From Anas platyrhynchos (Eukaryota; Chordata; Aves; Anseriformes; Anatidae), in NCBI RefSeq assembly GCF_047663525.1, contig NC_092588.1:138376501-138440500 (forward strand): a DNA stretch of 64,000 nt, in the 5' to 3' direction. Every line of letters begins with the position of its first letter. The first letter of the stretch is position 1. The notes beneath the pieces were generated by a model. It was not told the DNA's origin, ran no database searches, and worked only from the letters and a program-made list of their open reading frames with translations. Positions 13,686-27,000 of the stretch are shown in pieces. Position numbers and translations under genes: made by a program.

Positions 13686-14539
13686 ATCTGTACAAATGGG
13701 TCTTCTTTTGTCAACAGGGCAAATTAAGATTGAAAACATGCAGACAAATCTTTTCAAAGTCATCTGTAATCTTTATGCAGTAAATTGGCTCAAGGTCAGG
13801 GGCCAGACTGCGTGCGGCATTTCTTTAAGGCAATACACAGAAGGTAGAGGTCCAAGGGGGATGGGACAGTTAGAAAGAACAGAAAGGGAATGACACTTCA
13901 TCCTATATTTGTAACTCCCAGATTTGGAGCTGCCTCAAGGTAAAATGCTCAGCAGGATCTGCTACAGTGCATGGCAGCCTCTTCGCTGCTGTCCACAAGC
14001 TGTTCTGCAGCCCAGGGCTGACGGCACACTGCTCTCAACATCTCCTTCCCTAACAAGAGGGTACCAGAGTGCATATGCATGCTACTCCTTCATCGCAATC
14101 CTTATTTTGTCCTCTGTATAGACCTGGGAAGGCTGTGTTTGGATTAGGCATCTTCTCTTGTAGAGTATTGTATGTGACTGACTTAAATAAAGAGATTCAC
14201 AACGGAGGCTGGTTCACTGATACCAAACCAAACAGGTTGGTGGAGACATGTATCTGACATGAGGAGACACTGCTGATTGGCTGTGAATTGTGGTGATAAT
14301 GTGTATTTAGTTACGCTCATAATCTAAAGTTCACTATTAGGAAGCATTTCTCAACTCTGCAATACATTACATGTTTTCAGAAAATTCCAATCTTCCTCTT
14401 ATTTATGAACACAGCATCCATTGACAACTGTAAGGTGTTTTTAAGGAAGAATAGACCCAAACCATTTGCAAAACAAGTTTTCCTTTGACTCAGTGCTTAA
14501 ATAAGGACATTTTATGTGGTAAGAATGTGACCTACCTTT

Positions 14540-15008
14540 TTAGTCTGATTCACATTTACCAAACTGCAACTTCAAAATGCCTTTGCCATGAAGCTGAAGG
14601 ATCTGGTTGTATTCTTTGGGCATTGCATGGAAACCTGGTTTAGGCAGCTGGTTGTCGTAATAGTGGTGGCTGATTGGCATCTTCTCTGTGGATTTTGAGA
14701 AAGGCCAGAAGCCATAAAGCTTCACATTCTCACACAGCTCAAGAGCAGCACTAGTGATCATAAAACCAGATGACAAACGATAGGCTTTCACACCCTTAGT
14801 TCTCCAGAACTGGGCAAGACTTTTCAGATAGGTGGGGTGAAAAAATATTGCCCTTTGGGTTGCTTTGAACTCTTGCAGAGTGTGATAGACTTTAAAAGAA
14901 GTGGCTGTGTTGCTTCTGAAGGAAAAGGCTGGTAATAAGAGGAAAGCATCTCCATAGACCGCAATGTTCTCCACAAATTCTGTCTTCTTTTCATTTAGTT
15001 TGTTGTAT
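14540..15008 (-). CDS. ST8SIA6: ST8SIA6 coding exon 7 (terminal): catalytic C-terminal half
   Basis: Completes Lys211 and encodes residues 212-366 plus TAA at 14540-14542. It opens [20 protein letters not shown], like human YGNLKEKKALFLEDIATYGD. Sialylmotif S (about 289-314, [20 protein letters not shown] then GFWPF), motif III (HHYYDN, with the His implicated in catalysis) and motif VS (HAMPKE, His338 and Glu343) are all present. C303 and C363 are the second members of the two family disulfides. The exon begins at 15008 after TTGGCAG. An apparent start at 14974 is a GTG codon (Val223) inside the exon, not a real start. Confidence 0.98.
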
Positions 15009-18000
15009 CTGCCAAGTACAACGTTTTAGGAAAAGAGTGAATGGAATGTACTCCTGCCATAAATACATTACAGAACAAGACAGTACAACAGTACTTGCAT
15101 ATATGAGCTGTGAACTCTGCTGCACCAGTTAAGCCTGTCTACATTGCAGATTTATACCAACCTGTTAGATGTCGTCATATGTGCTGTTATGAAAATCTGG
15201 CTTTATTGTATAATGAGAGTGCATTTCGTAGGATTGATTTGGCAACACAGGAGTTACTGGAGAAAATCAAATTTACTGTTAATGTGACCAGGACCTGTTT
15301 ATAGAAATGATTTATTCAAGAAATTTCAAAGGAGAATGGAAAAAAGAAATTGTATTTATACTTTCTCTGTGTAAGAATACAGGCACAATGGTATCTACTG
15401 CATGTATTTGTGAAAAATGTTTCTGCCATCAACACGCATAAAATAACCCCTCTTCAAATCCTGGCTGTCTGCCCTTTGTGGAAATATGATTATGCATGTA
15501 GGCAGTCTTGGAGCATTAAAGGTTAGTGTGTGCTAAAGTTTTGCAGGGTCTTAGCTGCTTTTGACATGCTTTTAAAATAGCTGAAAATATAGGCGTATCT
15601 GTCTCCTTTGACAACAAAGGGAACACACATGGGGTTCTGTAAAGACTTAGGGGTGTAACTTCGTAAATGAAGAGGATTTATACACAGTTGCTTCAGTTCC
15701 CCAACAGCCAGCAAAGGAACTTATTTCTCGGCGTTGGATAATGCAGTGTTCCCAAATATCAAATAGGGAACTTTACAGCATGAAACAACACACAAGGGAG
15801 TCACTCAGTTCATTTCCTTTGTAGATCTTAGTTGTTTGAATGCCCTGAACATATGGCATTTGCGCCCCCCTTGGGATTCAAAGCAGAGTCCTCTTTTGTT
15901 GGTGGCTGATCACCTGAGCAGTGTGCTTTCACCTTTTTTTTTTTTTGGCTACCAGAACTCACTGTTCACAAATGGCTCCAGCAAAAAATGGAAAACCTGG
16001 TTTCATTTCTCTTTGCAACTTGAGCAGGTTCAAACCCTCTTCTCATGCAGCACTTCAAGACAGAGGACAGCAGCCACTGCCATTTCCATTCAAAACTCTC
16101 CCTGCTGGAGTAGTTATCAGGTGCCTCTGGCACAACTGAACTCATGCAAGCAGTGACACACCCCCTCTGTCTGAAGGCATTTAAACTTACAGCTTCTGCT
16201 TCCCAGAAAAGTGCCATTACCACCAGGCTCTGAAACAGAACGAATGAGAGACTCTCTGCCTCTCCTGTTAAACCTGGGGCCCTGTGAATCCAAGAGGCAC
16301 AGAGAGAAAGCAAGCAAGTCCTGAGCTACGTTTAGGAAGTCCTACGGCTAGGATAAGTGGCCAAAGGTAAACTTCTGCCCTCTACTACCAGAATCATCTT
16401 TGCTTCTACTCAGTGTAAAATGCATAAAAGACCTTCAGGACAGAATCTAGATGTCTGTTCCTCCTGCTTAGCTAAAAGCCTGAACAACCCAGTCTTGTCT
16501 TGCTATGGTAAGGTGCAGCACAGCGCAGCTCCGTTGGGACACGTAAGAATTGTGCTCTTTCCTCCAAGAAAGTCTGTCTGCATCATATACCCTGTCAGAC
16601 ACCATTCATAAGGTGATTACCTTAGCAGTAGTAACATCAGATTAACCCAGCACCCAAACACAGCATTAGAAATTAAAGTGAATGAAGTTACTTCCCTCTC
16701 CTCCTTCAAAAGCATTCAGTCTTCTCTGAATATTTAAATAATTATTCTTTACAAACCCTAAAGTCTTCCCATAATCTCATTTCATCCTCAAACAGGTTTA
16801 ATTCCTATTACTCTCAGTGTAGGTGCTATCAGTTCTGGTGTGGTTTAATTTGGCTAAAACTGAGTGTAGCTATGGCAGGGCACTATGATCAAGCCCAGAG
16901 GAATCACGCATCATGCCAGCAGTCACCAGTGAAGCTAAGTCACTGCACAAAGTTTTCCTTTCTCTTATTCTTGTGCACGCCCAATAACATCAATGAGCTA
17001 TATCTATTATAGGGGAAGCAAAAATTCATCTTCATTTAAATTTAAATTTTGCTTTGGGTAAGCATCAAAGCAGTTAGTGCTCATTACAAAAAATCAAGTT
17101 CTGTCCTAAATCAATGACAAATGCCTGTTAGTCATTTCTATGCTTACTATGTTTACTGTACCTTTCCTTCTGGCTTTTAAGGAAAAAAAAAGCTTTGCCT
17201 GATGTTGTCTATTTGACAAATACAGATATGACAGACAATAAGATAAAGTAAGATCAGTAAGGAGTAAATAACATGCCACAGCAGTCCTTTTCATAGATAA
17301 GCTGCAGCTCCAGACTGCTGAAGATGCCAGATTAGTCAGCCTGGTCTTATTAGATTTTCTTTTCATAAAGGAAGTTAAAAAAATATTTTCTGAGAAAAAA
17401 AGGTGTGGCCAGCTTTTATACAAAGAAAAAAGAAAAAAAAAGAGAGAGAGGGAGAGAAAACAGATTAGAGAAAATGGGTCTCTGTTTAGGAAATACCCTT
17501 AACCAGAACAGCCCCTTAGAACATTAACTAGTAACATGTTTACAGTCCAACTGATAGAGTTGGAAGTATAGATTGATGCCAATCAAAAACCTTGCTAAAC
17601 TGGGGATATTGCTGGCTCCTTTCTACTACAAAAGGCCAGGTTTTACAGATTTCCATTTAGAATGGTGCATATTTTACATGAGAACTAAAGCTCATTAATG
17701 GGGTAATCTGTATGCACTGCTCTCTGTGAAGGTATCCCAATGGATTTTTAACAAAAACTAAATCATGTCAAACAATTACGCGATATTGCACAGAATCAGA
17801 ATTACAGTATTACTTACTTCTGAGCTATGATACTTGGATTAACAGTCACAAGGTTTGTTTTATTGCCAACATCTTTGCTAATGCTTCCTGTAGTTGGAGG
17901 GAGGTTACACCTGAAATCAAGAAACACTTATTTAAACAGATGCCCACCAGAAATGCTTTGCAGTAGTTACTTGCAAATTCCTCTCTTGTGCAATGACACT

Positions 18001-21000
18001 TTCATGTCAGCTCTCAGGAATCTCTAAGCACTTTACAAATATTAAATAAGGCTTAGAGCACTTCTGGTAAAAATATTTAATCTACTGTACAGATGGTTAA
18101 AATAGGGCACAGAGAGCTCATTTTCATAAATCACCTCACAAATCAGAGGCGAAGTCAAAATCCCATAAGGAGCCAGTCTGTGAATGCCCTATGTTAGCTG
18201 CTAGAAAACATTGCACTTCTTGCCTAAACAATGCATTTCATCTGAAAAGTCTTCTATTATTTCCTGTTTTAAAAGATTAATCAATCTTTTAAAAGATACC
18301 AACCCCTCAGTCATCAACACTGATGGCTGTTTCATGAGACAACAGCAGCGTAACTCACCCAACTGCAGAAACAGTGGTTTCTGTTATAAGGTAAAGAAGG
18401 TATTTTTTTAAAGCCAGGTATTTAGGTTTAGCATCTTAGTATGCAGAATTCCCATCTGTATTAAAATCAGTTATCTAATTAGATTTTTTTTTATTATCAT
18501 TTGAAAAGCCCATATATGACTCAAAGACAGGAAAATGAACAATATCCGGGAGACCGTGTGATCGGACATCACTGAGTGATGAAACTTCACTTGGTTAATC
18601 TCCGTACTTGCAGAAGCAACAACCCATGACTTGCACTGAAAGAGTGGGTCAAATTATGCTCTGAGTGTGCCTATTTATCACCACACTCTATAGAGGGACT
18701 GGAAAAAAGTACTTAAATTAGACGTCTAATTTTTTAGATTGATAACAGAAGGTGAGACAATACTGGGGCAGTTAAATAACTGCATTAGTGAGACAACCTA
18801 AGGCTAAGTAAACCCATTGAAAGCCCAGGGGCAAAAGTGAACATGATATTTAACACCAGTCTTTCTTGTTTCAATTTCATTTTTTTTCATTCTCTTCTCC
18901 TGATTAAAAAAAAAAAAAAAAGAGAAAGAAAAAAAGAGTTCTCTGTCCCTAAGGGTGTTAAATGAAAAGAAATTTCAGTTTCTTAGATAATGAAATTTCA
19001 CATCACTGGCAAGGTATCTTTATAATCATGGATTATACATCTATCCACATAGTCCTTTCTTCACTTAGGAAGCAGAGTCCTGAAATCTACAAAGCAGAAA
19101 GAGTATCTTTTGAGAGGCAGATCTTTCCTCCTTGATACAAACTGGCATTGGCATGCTTCCAAGCCTGCCAAGCTTGTAGAAATGTTCAACACTCTTCAGT
19201 GAGATGAAGCAGCTCTTACCTAAACACAAAGTCAGAACGATCGATTTCAGCTCCACAGCTGGAATTTTTCAGAATGCCTCCATTTCCAACCACTGCGCAG
19301 TTCTTGAAGGGATAAACCGAGAGAGAAGGAGACTGCAAACAAGTAAAAAGACACAGCATATGCTTTATAAATCTTTTATTTCTTTGAATCTTCAGTCATT
19401 TGTCCTTGCAGGCTTAATCCCGTAAATCCCAGTGAAAGCGTTCACCATTTAGCAGACGTTGTTGCCTGGCACGGACAGCCAAGAGCCAAAAATAGGCCCC
19501 AACAGACTGAGGACTGTTACTTCTGTCTTCAGTATTTTGAGAGTAATATTGGATGAATACATTTTAAATTTGCAAAATGAAAAAATATCTAGTAGTGGAG
19601 TGAATTCTTGACAAGCTGAAGAACTAACTCTTACTGCAGATAGTTTAAACTCACCCCTTTTCCTTTGCACTGCACCGGGCTGAGTTGTCACAGAGTCACT
19701 GTGTCAGCTTACAGAAAATAACTTTGTGAATACTCATTGCTCCGTTATAGCTCAATTATATTTGAGGTAAAATAATGAAGACAGGGGAACCTGAAGATGC
19801 TGCAAGGGATAGGCATGTGCCCTGGCTTAGCTCATGGTGAATCTGGTAACTGAAGTAGTTACTGCCTCTGGCTGTTCACCTTCTCTCTTCCTCTTCTTGT
19901 TAGAGGTTGCTGTCTTGCAGTGGGGAAGCTGAATGGGAGCAAAGTACGTCCACTTGTGAACCAGCACAGATCACAACCTAGCAAATTAATGAAACTTGTT
20001 GGCTGTTTCAGTTGACAATATAGTTGGCTCTTATCCCAGGGTCTCAGAAACATCTCATACATCTCATTCAGTCTCTCCTGCTGTGGGAGCACTGGCATTC
20101 AACAGAGAGGCCAACAGCTGGGCTACTTCAGCTGCAGAAACTGAACCTCCTTGTAAAACTGAGTCAAAACTTGCTTACAGAAATCATTATCCTTCCTCAT
20201 TTTCTCATCAGCTTGCTCAAAGAAAAGCAGGAGGGAGCACCATTATGAACAAGGAAAAAAAGAGTGGGGAAAGTGGCAGATGTCATGCTGCCTACCAAAA
20301 TATCAAAACAACATGTTCAAATACTTTGTTCAGCTCTGAAAAGGCACCAGGAGAACACACAGGCCAGATACCTCTGGTTAGCCTAGCAGGTATATATATG
20401 CACAAAAAAAACCCTACATTTTTCTTTCCTTCATTGTAAGTTTGGAACCACTGTAACTTTCTCCTTTGCAATGAAGATTTTAGTGATTCAGAGCAGCATA
20501 AGAAAGGACTAGGCTTATCTCACAAATCAAGAATGCCAAAAAGGGGTAAGAGGGCTCCCATGCACTCATATTGGGAAATTAAGTATAACTTTGTGCCCCT
20601 CTTTGCCTGGTCTCCAGAGCTTGTATGTCTGTTAAAAGTCTCCAGCTACAAAATCTGATTCCTCTGCTCAACCTGTGTTTCTGGCTGCAAAGGCCCCACA
20701 CCACTATCAGGTTTAACCCCAAAATAGCTTTCATCTACGATGTGCTGTCCATGCCTCCACCACTGCAGAAGAAAGCTTTAAAAAAAAAAAAAAAAAGGTC
20801 TTGCAAGGTGAATGAAGAAGCACATGCAGGGGCTGAAGGGGCTCTACCATATGAATGAAACAAAGCAGCTCTATTACTAAACCACAATATAGGTGATACT
20901 GCAAGTATAATAACAGGCTAGGCTACAGTTCTTACCACAGGCAGCATCCTATAAATGTCCTCTGTAATAAGGATGGTCTTTTTACTGTCCACTTCATAAC

Positions 21001-24000
21001 TCATGTTACTTCCCAGTGGAGTGTTGTTTTGAGAAGCAATAAAATTGTGAGCTGCATCACAGCAGGAAGCCAACTCTGACCTGCAAAAACAAACAAACAA
21101 ACAAACAAAACCTGCTCAAAGACAGGCAAATAAGCAGAAAAGAGGTGGTACAGAACTAGCTGAATGAAAACCAGCTCTAATTAACTAAGCACCACAAGTC
21201 TGTATGAACCCTCTACAATAATGTTATTTCCCTTGACTTGCTTTGCAGAGAAAGCCCATTTTCACAGCAAATGTTCAGGCGCAGATCAGTTCAAGAACTC
21301 CTTCCCTTGGCCTGTTTTGCTCTCTTGGTCTCCCTTTGCCATGCAGAAGAAGTCATAATCAGGCTTTTCCTTATTATTAACTGCTAAGATTACTGCAGAA
21401 ACACTGAGAGACTTCATTTCCCCAAAGAGTTAACAATGGGATTTCCATCAACCTAGAACAAGTGATTGTAAGAAAATAGAAAGCCGAAGAAAGAACCACT
21501 CAGATGAAAAGAATGGTGATGAGAAGTACTGGGTATAGCACTCAGGGAACAAATAGATGGTTGCAAGTCATTTAATTAATAATTCATTTCTGCAACTGTT
21601 CAGCACAGTTTTCTTGTGCACAATATATCACAAATGTTAAATAAATTATATCACAACTTTTAAATAAGAGGACAGACATCCTCTCTGTAGAGGCAGTCTA
21701 GTTGTGCCCCAGAATACCTAGCAGAAGTCCTTAAATATGTAAGAGCACAAGGGACTCACTCAAACTTCATGTTGGAGTGAAGTCTCTATCACTCATCTTA
21801 CAAATCCTGCTACCTCCAAATTTATAAAGACATATAGGTATGTAAACAACCTATTTTGTTAACTGTGAAATGCAATGGCAAGCCCCAGCAGACGTTTGAG
21901 ATCAGACCTGAAACTCTATAATGCATTTGGTTCAGGGAACGATGATCTCTGCAGCACTGGATCCGATTTTCAGATTGTGAAGCTGAACCATTCATGGCCA
22001 GCCATTACCTATCAATTGAAAGGACATAGCTATCTCGTGAAGTGTGATACAAAGGGAAATACCAACCACTCAGAGAGGGAAATTCTCTGATAACAGAGTT
22101 GCTTGGAATTTTGAAAATAACAGAGCAGGGAAAAGATAATAATTCCTGTCCAAACATGGAAGGTTAATTGTGAAGATAAAGAATAAACACATTTACAGGA
22201 AGAGCCAGAGAAACAGGAATGTTTTATCTCAAACTTTTTCCTTTGCTAAGGTAAAACAAACTTTGAAAAAATTCAACAATACAGGCCAAATTCTGTCTGA
22301 AAGTAAGCTGATTTTAATAGGGTAAGATGGGTAAGAGAAGTTGCTACATCTGATTTTATCAACATTGTATGCAGAGCACATATTCTAATAATAATATAAT
22401 TTTATTTCTGATGGAGATGGGGGATGCTTTAGCATGTGGAAGAACCCAAGGACTTTATTTCCTGGAAGACAAGGGAAGAGAATGATTAGGTGGCAATTGC
22501 CAACCTACACTTCTCTTGAAATAATGTTCAAAATGGTGGGTGCAAAGGTAGAGAGGAGGAGTTTGGTAAGTAATTGGTTTGATTCATACATGAAAGAGCA
22601 AGAGTGCCATTTCAATTGGCACGCTGCTTACTGGTACATATTAACCCATTTTAAATACTGGTATCTGAAACTCCTCAAAGACAAAGTTTCCAGATGTGTG
22701 AGGAACACTGGGAACGATTGTGTTCTGGGATGGAACAGATCTGAAATAACCGTACTGGGAGAGTTAGCAGGAAATGTTACTGGGAAATAATTACTCCTGA
22801 GAGAGTAAACAGTAGGGGTTGGATTTGCACAAGCCACATTCCAGTCCTGTCCCTACACACAGTGATTCCCATTGCCTTGCTTGAAGCCTTAAGGTTGGGT
22901 TTGCAGTCATCCAAAAACTGTTAGGTAGAGGTGGGGATGGAACTAAGACTATGCTCTTGTGGGTCAGGAGGTGCTTACACAGTGAAAATAATTACTCTGT
23001 GCATATAGTGTCCTATTTTAAACACATGGAAAAACAAAAATTGAGCCATGAGGCAAGAAAGTAAAATAAGTAAGTCCAGGAATATTGAATGTTATTCAAC
23101 CAGTGGTGACTGACTGGTCATACCTGCCCCATTTCAGCCCCCATGTCCAGCTTCCCCACAGCCCTGCCCTGCTGGCCAGGTTACTGCTCTGGGACCCCAC
23201 TCTCTGTCCCTTAGAGAGCAACCAGCCCTCGTTGCTCCCTGGCAATCACATGGAGACAAGCAATATGGTAATTTTGATATTCTTGAATGTTTTTCTTAAA
23301 AGTAAACCAAGCAAGCCTAGGTATTTTCTGTGCCAACCGCAGGACACCTGGAGTAGAAGGAATAACACCAGCATATTCTTGCCCAGCTCTCGTAAAGCAG
23401 AATCGTGTGATGGCTACCAGAATCTGAGAAAGCAAACTGATGATAGATAACATTCATTAATAAAGATGATGCATTTTTGCTTTTTATTACTCATCCACAG
23501 GAATGAATGCCTCAATAAAAGCAGAAACAGTCAGGGAGAAAAGCAGATATCAGAATTAATAAGAAAGTAATCGCTTAAATTAATATTATGGGTTCACTGA
23601 GGAAGTAAAACAGAGCCAGACTAGTTCAGAAATGCAGCAAGAATACACATTGATTAATGATATATATACTCTTATATCACCTTACAGCATACATGCTAAG
23701 ACATAACAATAAAAACCTAGCACCTAGATCAAATCAGGAGACTTCCACAGTGCCCATGCATCCACGTACAAAGCTGGAAAGTGTGTAGCTGCAGACAGCA
23801 ATGCTCAGGGGTAGCATACTCAGCAGTCAGTTCATATAAGACTTTTACAAGCTGGAACATGGGACACCTCTACAATACAAACAATGAAAGGGGTACAGAC
23901 TGGGCAGTTCAGGTAACCTATTAGCACCGATGTCATCCTAAATTAATGTCATTCATGGTCTCTGTCATGATCTAACGACACCCTGAAGTGCTTATATATA

Positions 24001-27000
24001 AGACTGTGACATGTATTGCACGAGTTGTTTCTTCAACAGGTATGATACGTTAGGTGGTGTAAAGACAAGATGAAACTTTAACAAGTGCATCATGCCACCT
24101 GAGGAGAGAGAAATTAGTAAAATCTACAATACAAGACAATTTCTAACCAGATGGTGGGATAAGAGAGAGAGATCAGAATCATAACAGCATCAAATGATAC
24201 TACCTGAAAGCCAAACTCGACATTTCCCTTGGAAGGATAGAAAGAGATCCATGTTGTCTGTTCAGACCAAGAAAAATGCTGACATGGGGACAGCTCTTGG
24301 AAGCTGGGATGTTGCTATACAGGTTGTGCATCCACCCCATATACGTGTAAGAACACAGGCACATCTTACAGTGAGGTTTAAGTGCCAATTGTTATCAGAG
24401 CTGCTACACCATTCGAACTGATAATACATATCTCATAAACCTGAGGAAGTACAGGCATGATAGCCTTAATCAATAACCTCACCAGAGCGGTGTGCTGCAT
24501 TTGTCTCTGAAGATTTGTTTGTATTAGAAAACACAGCATCACTGTTGAACTGAATAACGCTTTTTATTGATCGTCAGATGCTTTTGCTGAATTTCTTCCT
24601 TCGTGGACCAGCAACACTGGAACCAGTTCTGTATTGAGGTCAACTGAGATGGGATTCTGAGCCCACACAGCATCTTCTGCTTTGCAGGCACTGAGAACTT
24701 AAGACAATCTGTTTTCTGAAGCAAGTCTTCAAAGTATTGAGACAAGCCAAAGGAATGATGTTTTCCAACTCCTATGCAGTTAGTCCATATTGAATCATGG
24801 GCAGTAATACAGCACTGCTGCATTGACTGCACCTGCATCAAAAATCCTCTGCGTAACACAAACCCACCACACAAATACTATACTTTATTTAGTGAACTGG
24901 AAGTCAGATGTCTACGTATCTGCAGGATCTAAACATGCTGATGCAGTTTCTTTACAGCTTCTGTAGTAGCTGTGTAGCCAGAAAACTCAGCCAGAACTAC
25001 TGTATCCCTCCCAGCTGCAGAATTAATTAGCTCAGCCTGGTTCTGCACAAATATATGTCTCTGAGCTGGTTCGGTGCTTGGGCACAGCCCGCAGATGCCT
25101 GCTGACAAGACACAGCATGTGCACATCCTGAAGAGACTGAAAATGTCTCGACACTTTCCTTCCAAAAACTCATTTTGAACCAGCCATAAAGTTCAAAGCA
25201 GTTGGTTAACCAAGGGCTAGCAGAGTTTCTCAGCAGATCCAAAAGCCAGCTTTGTCCTTATCCTGAGTGGAATGGGAAGAATGTAACAGTTAATCACGGT
25301 GAAATCTGTCTTCATGCAAACAGATTCTGCAGAGTTTAAAAGATCCTGACTCCTCCACATTACTCATATAAGCAGCAAGAGGACCCTCGCTTCATCCTCC
25401 TGCAGAAAGCATGATGGTTTTTATTCAGAATGCTTTCTTTCATCAGAGAGGCTTAGCTAAAGTCATTTTGTTCTATATTTTTCAAAAACGTATATTCAGA
25501 TAAATACCTGCAGGCATTTGCTTCTGCACAAAAACCTTACTCACCCTAATAATTTGTGGCACAAAAAAAGAAGATACCACTGGAACAGTCTGCTCCAATC
25601 CAGGGCTGGACCACTGGCCAACACAGTTAACTGTGATCCTCAAGGGGTTACTGTCCCCACCATGGCACGTGAATTGGCAGAATCTGACACAACTCTGTGA
25701 ACTTCATAGGATTTATTTTCCGTAGGTAACACTTCAGCGTGACACCAGTGCCTGGAGACAGGAGGCCAGAGGGCATTCTTCACCGCTGAGGACAGCAGTG
25801 TGAAATATATCACAATGATTATACATTGGACTAAATGGAAGTGGGAGAAGGGAAAAGTGGATGTAGGGTACAATATTGCTCTAAAAAGTAGATGCTCAAC
25901 TGTCCACTAAGGCCACTGGGGGAAGGGTGAGAAGAAGTCATCTTCATTTGCACAAAAGAAAGTTTAAATTTGCTATTAGGAAGCACACTGAAACAGGTTG
26001 CTTGGGTAAGGCACAGAATCTCTGGAGATTTTTAATAGATAACATGGCCAAACGTCTTTCAGTAATGTTCCAAGTCAAGATGGACTACAAAGATAGTCCA
26101 GAAACCACACAGTCTTGAGATCCCTTCAAGCTCTGTATTTCTACAGACTGAAATCTCTTCAATTCACCTTTAATAAATATCTGTGTAAGTGAATGCTTGT
26201 TTCCAAAAAGCATGTCATGTCACTCTTATTTGCACACTACCCACACCAGCAATGCTTACTGCCATATCTCTTTGTGGCTCTTCAGTTACTCAGTCAGGAA
26301 CTGAAACACCACATAAAATAGATAACCACACACAAAGTAAGAATGGCAATTACGTAAAGCTGTAACTCCTCTGAGCCTGGTGCTAAGTGTATTTCACAAC
26401 ATGTTTTTTAATATCATTTAGATAAAAGACAAAGTATTCAAAGTAATGTCTGTGGAGTACTAACAACCAGAGAAAATCTGCATTTTCCCAATAGCTTTTT
26501 TTAGTTTTTCACTTAGCTTGGGTATTTGCAACCATCAGTTCATGCAAGCTATTGTACTGTACGTGTGCAGATGACAAGGACTTTGAGGATTCACATTGAA
26601 GAGACAATACCAAGAACCCATAAAAAATTCCTCAATGTAGCAGCAAAATGTAAAAGGTGCAATCACAGACAGTGAGAGGACCTCTTATCTATGGCCACTC
26701 CTGTAATCTTCCACAATGAGCAAACAATTATCTTACTGTAGTGCACTGGGGATGCTAGACCATGTTACTGCTTTCTCTAGGCTTTTGTCAATCCAAGTCA
26801 ATAGCATCAAAGTGCAATGAGGCATATTATGACATATTCCAATCTTTTAAAAAAGCGTGGTTAAATATATCTGGAACAGAATATGCTGAAGGGATATGCT
26901 ACACTGACAGCCCTTGAACTGTTTATAAATGAAGTAACATCATTTATGTCTAAGACAATGAAATCCAACAAGGTTGAACTTGAAACCAAGGCTGAATACA

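Larger units (their letters stand above)
13250..14539 (-). other. ST8SIA6: Likely ST8SIA6 3' UTR zone
   Basis: Downstream of the stop on the minus strand the first canonical AATAAA I find is at 13279-13274 (TTTATT on the plus strand). This suggests a 3' UTR of up to about 1.26 kb containing a CR1 tail in antisense orientation. Variant signals closer to the stop could be used instead, so the end is a guess. Confidence 0.4.

Noticed and set aside
14540..14974. Translation of the last exon as a separate intronless 144-residue protein
   Set aside because: The apparent start is a GTG inside the exon; homology to ST8SIA6 continues upstream to the splice acceptor at 15008.
19996..20439. 147-residue plus-strand open frame in intron 4
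   Set aside because: Low-complexity mix of Ser, Thr and Lys without a known motif; other frames overlap it on both strands.
24539..24874. 111-residue minus-strand open frame in intron 3
   Set aside because: No recognisable motif, flanked by no convincing splice sites, and inside an intron of a well-supported gene.
26115..26145. Possible eroded CR1 tail (GAGATCCCTTCAAGCTCTGT)
   Set aside because: Match too short and diverged for a separate feature; mentioned only in the intron 3 entry.
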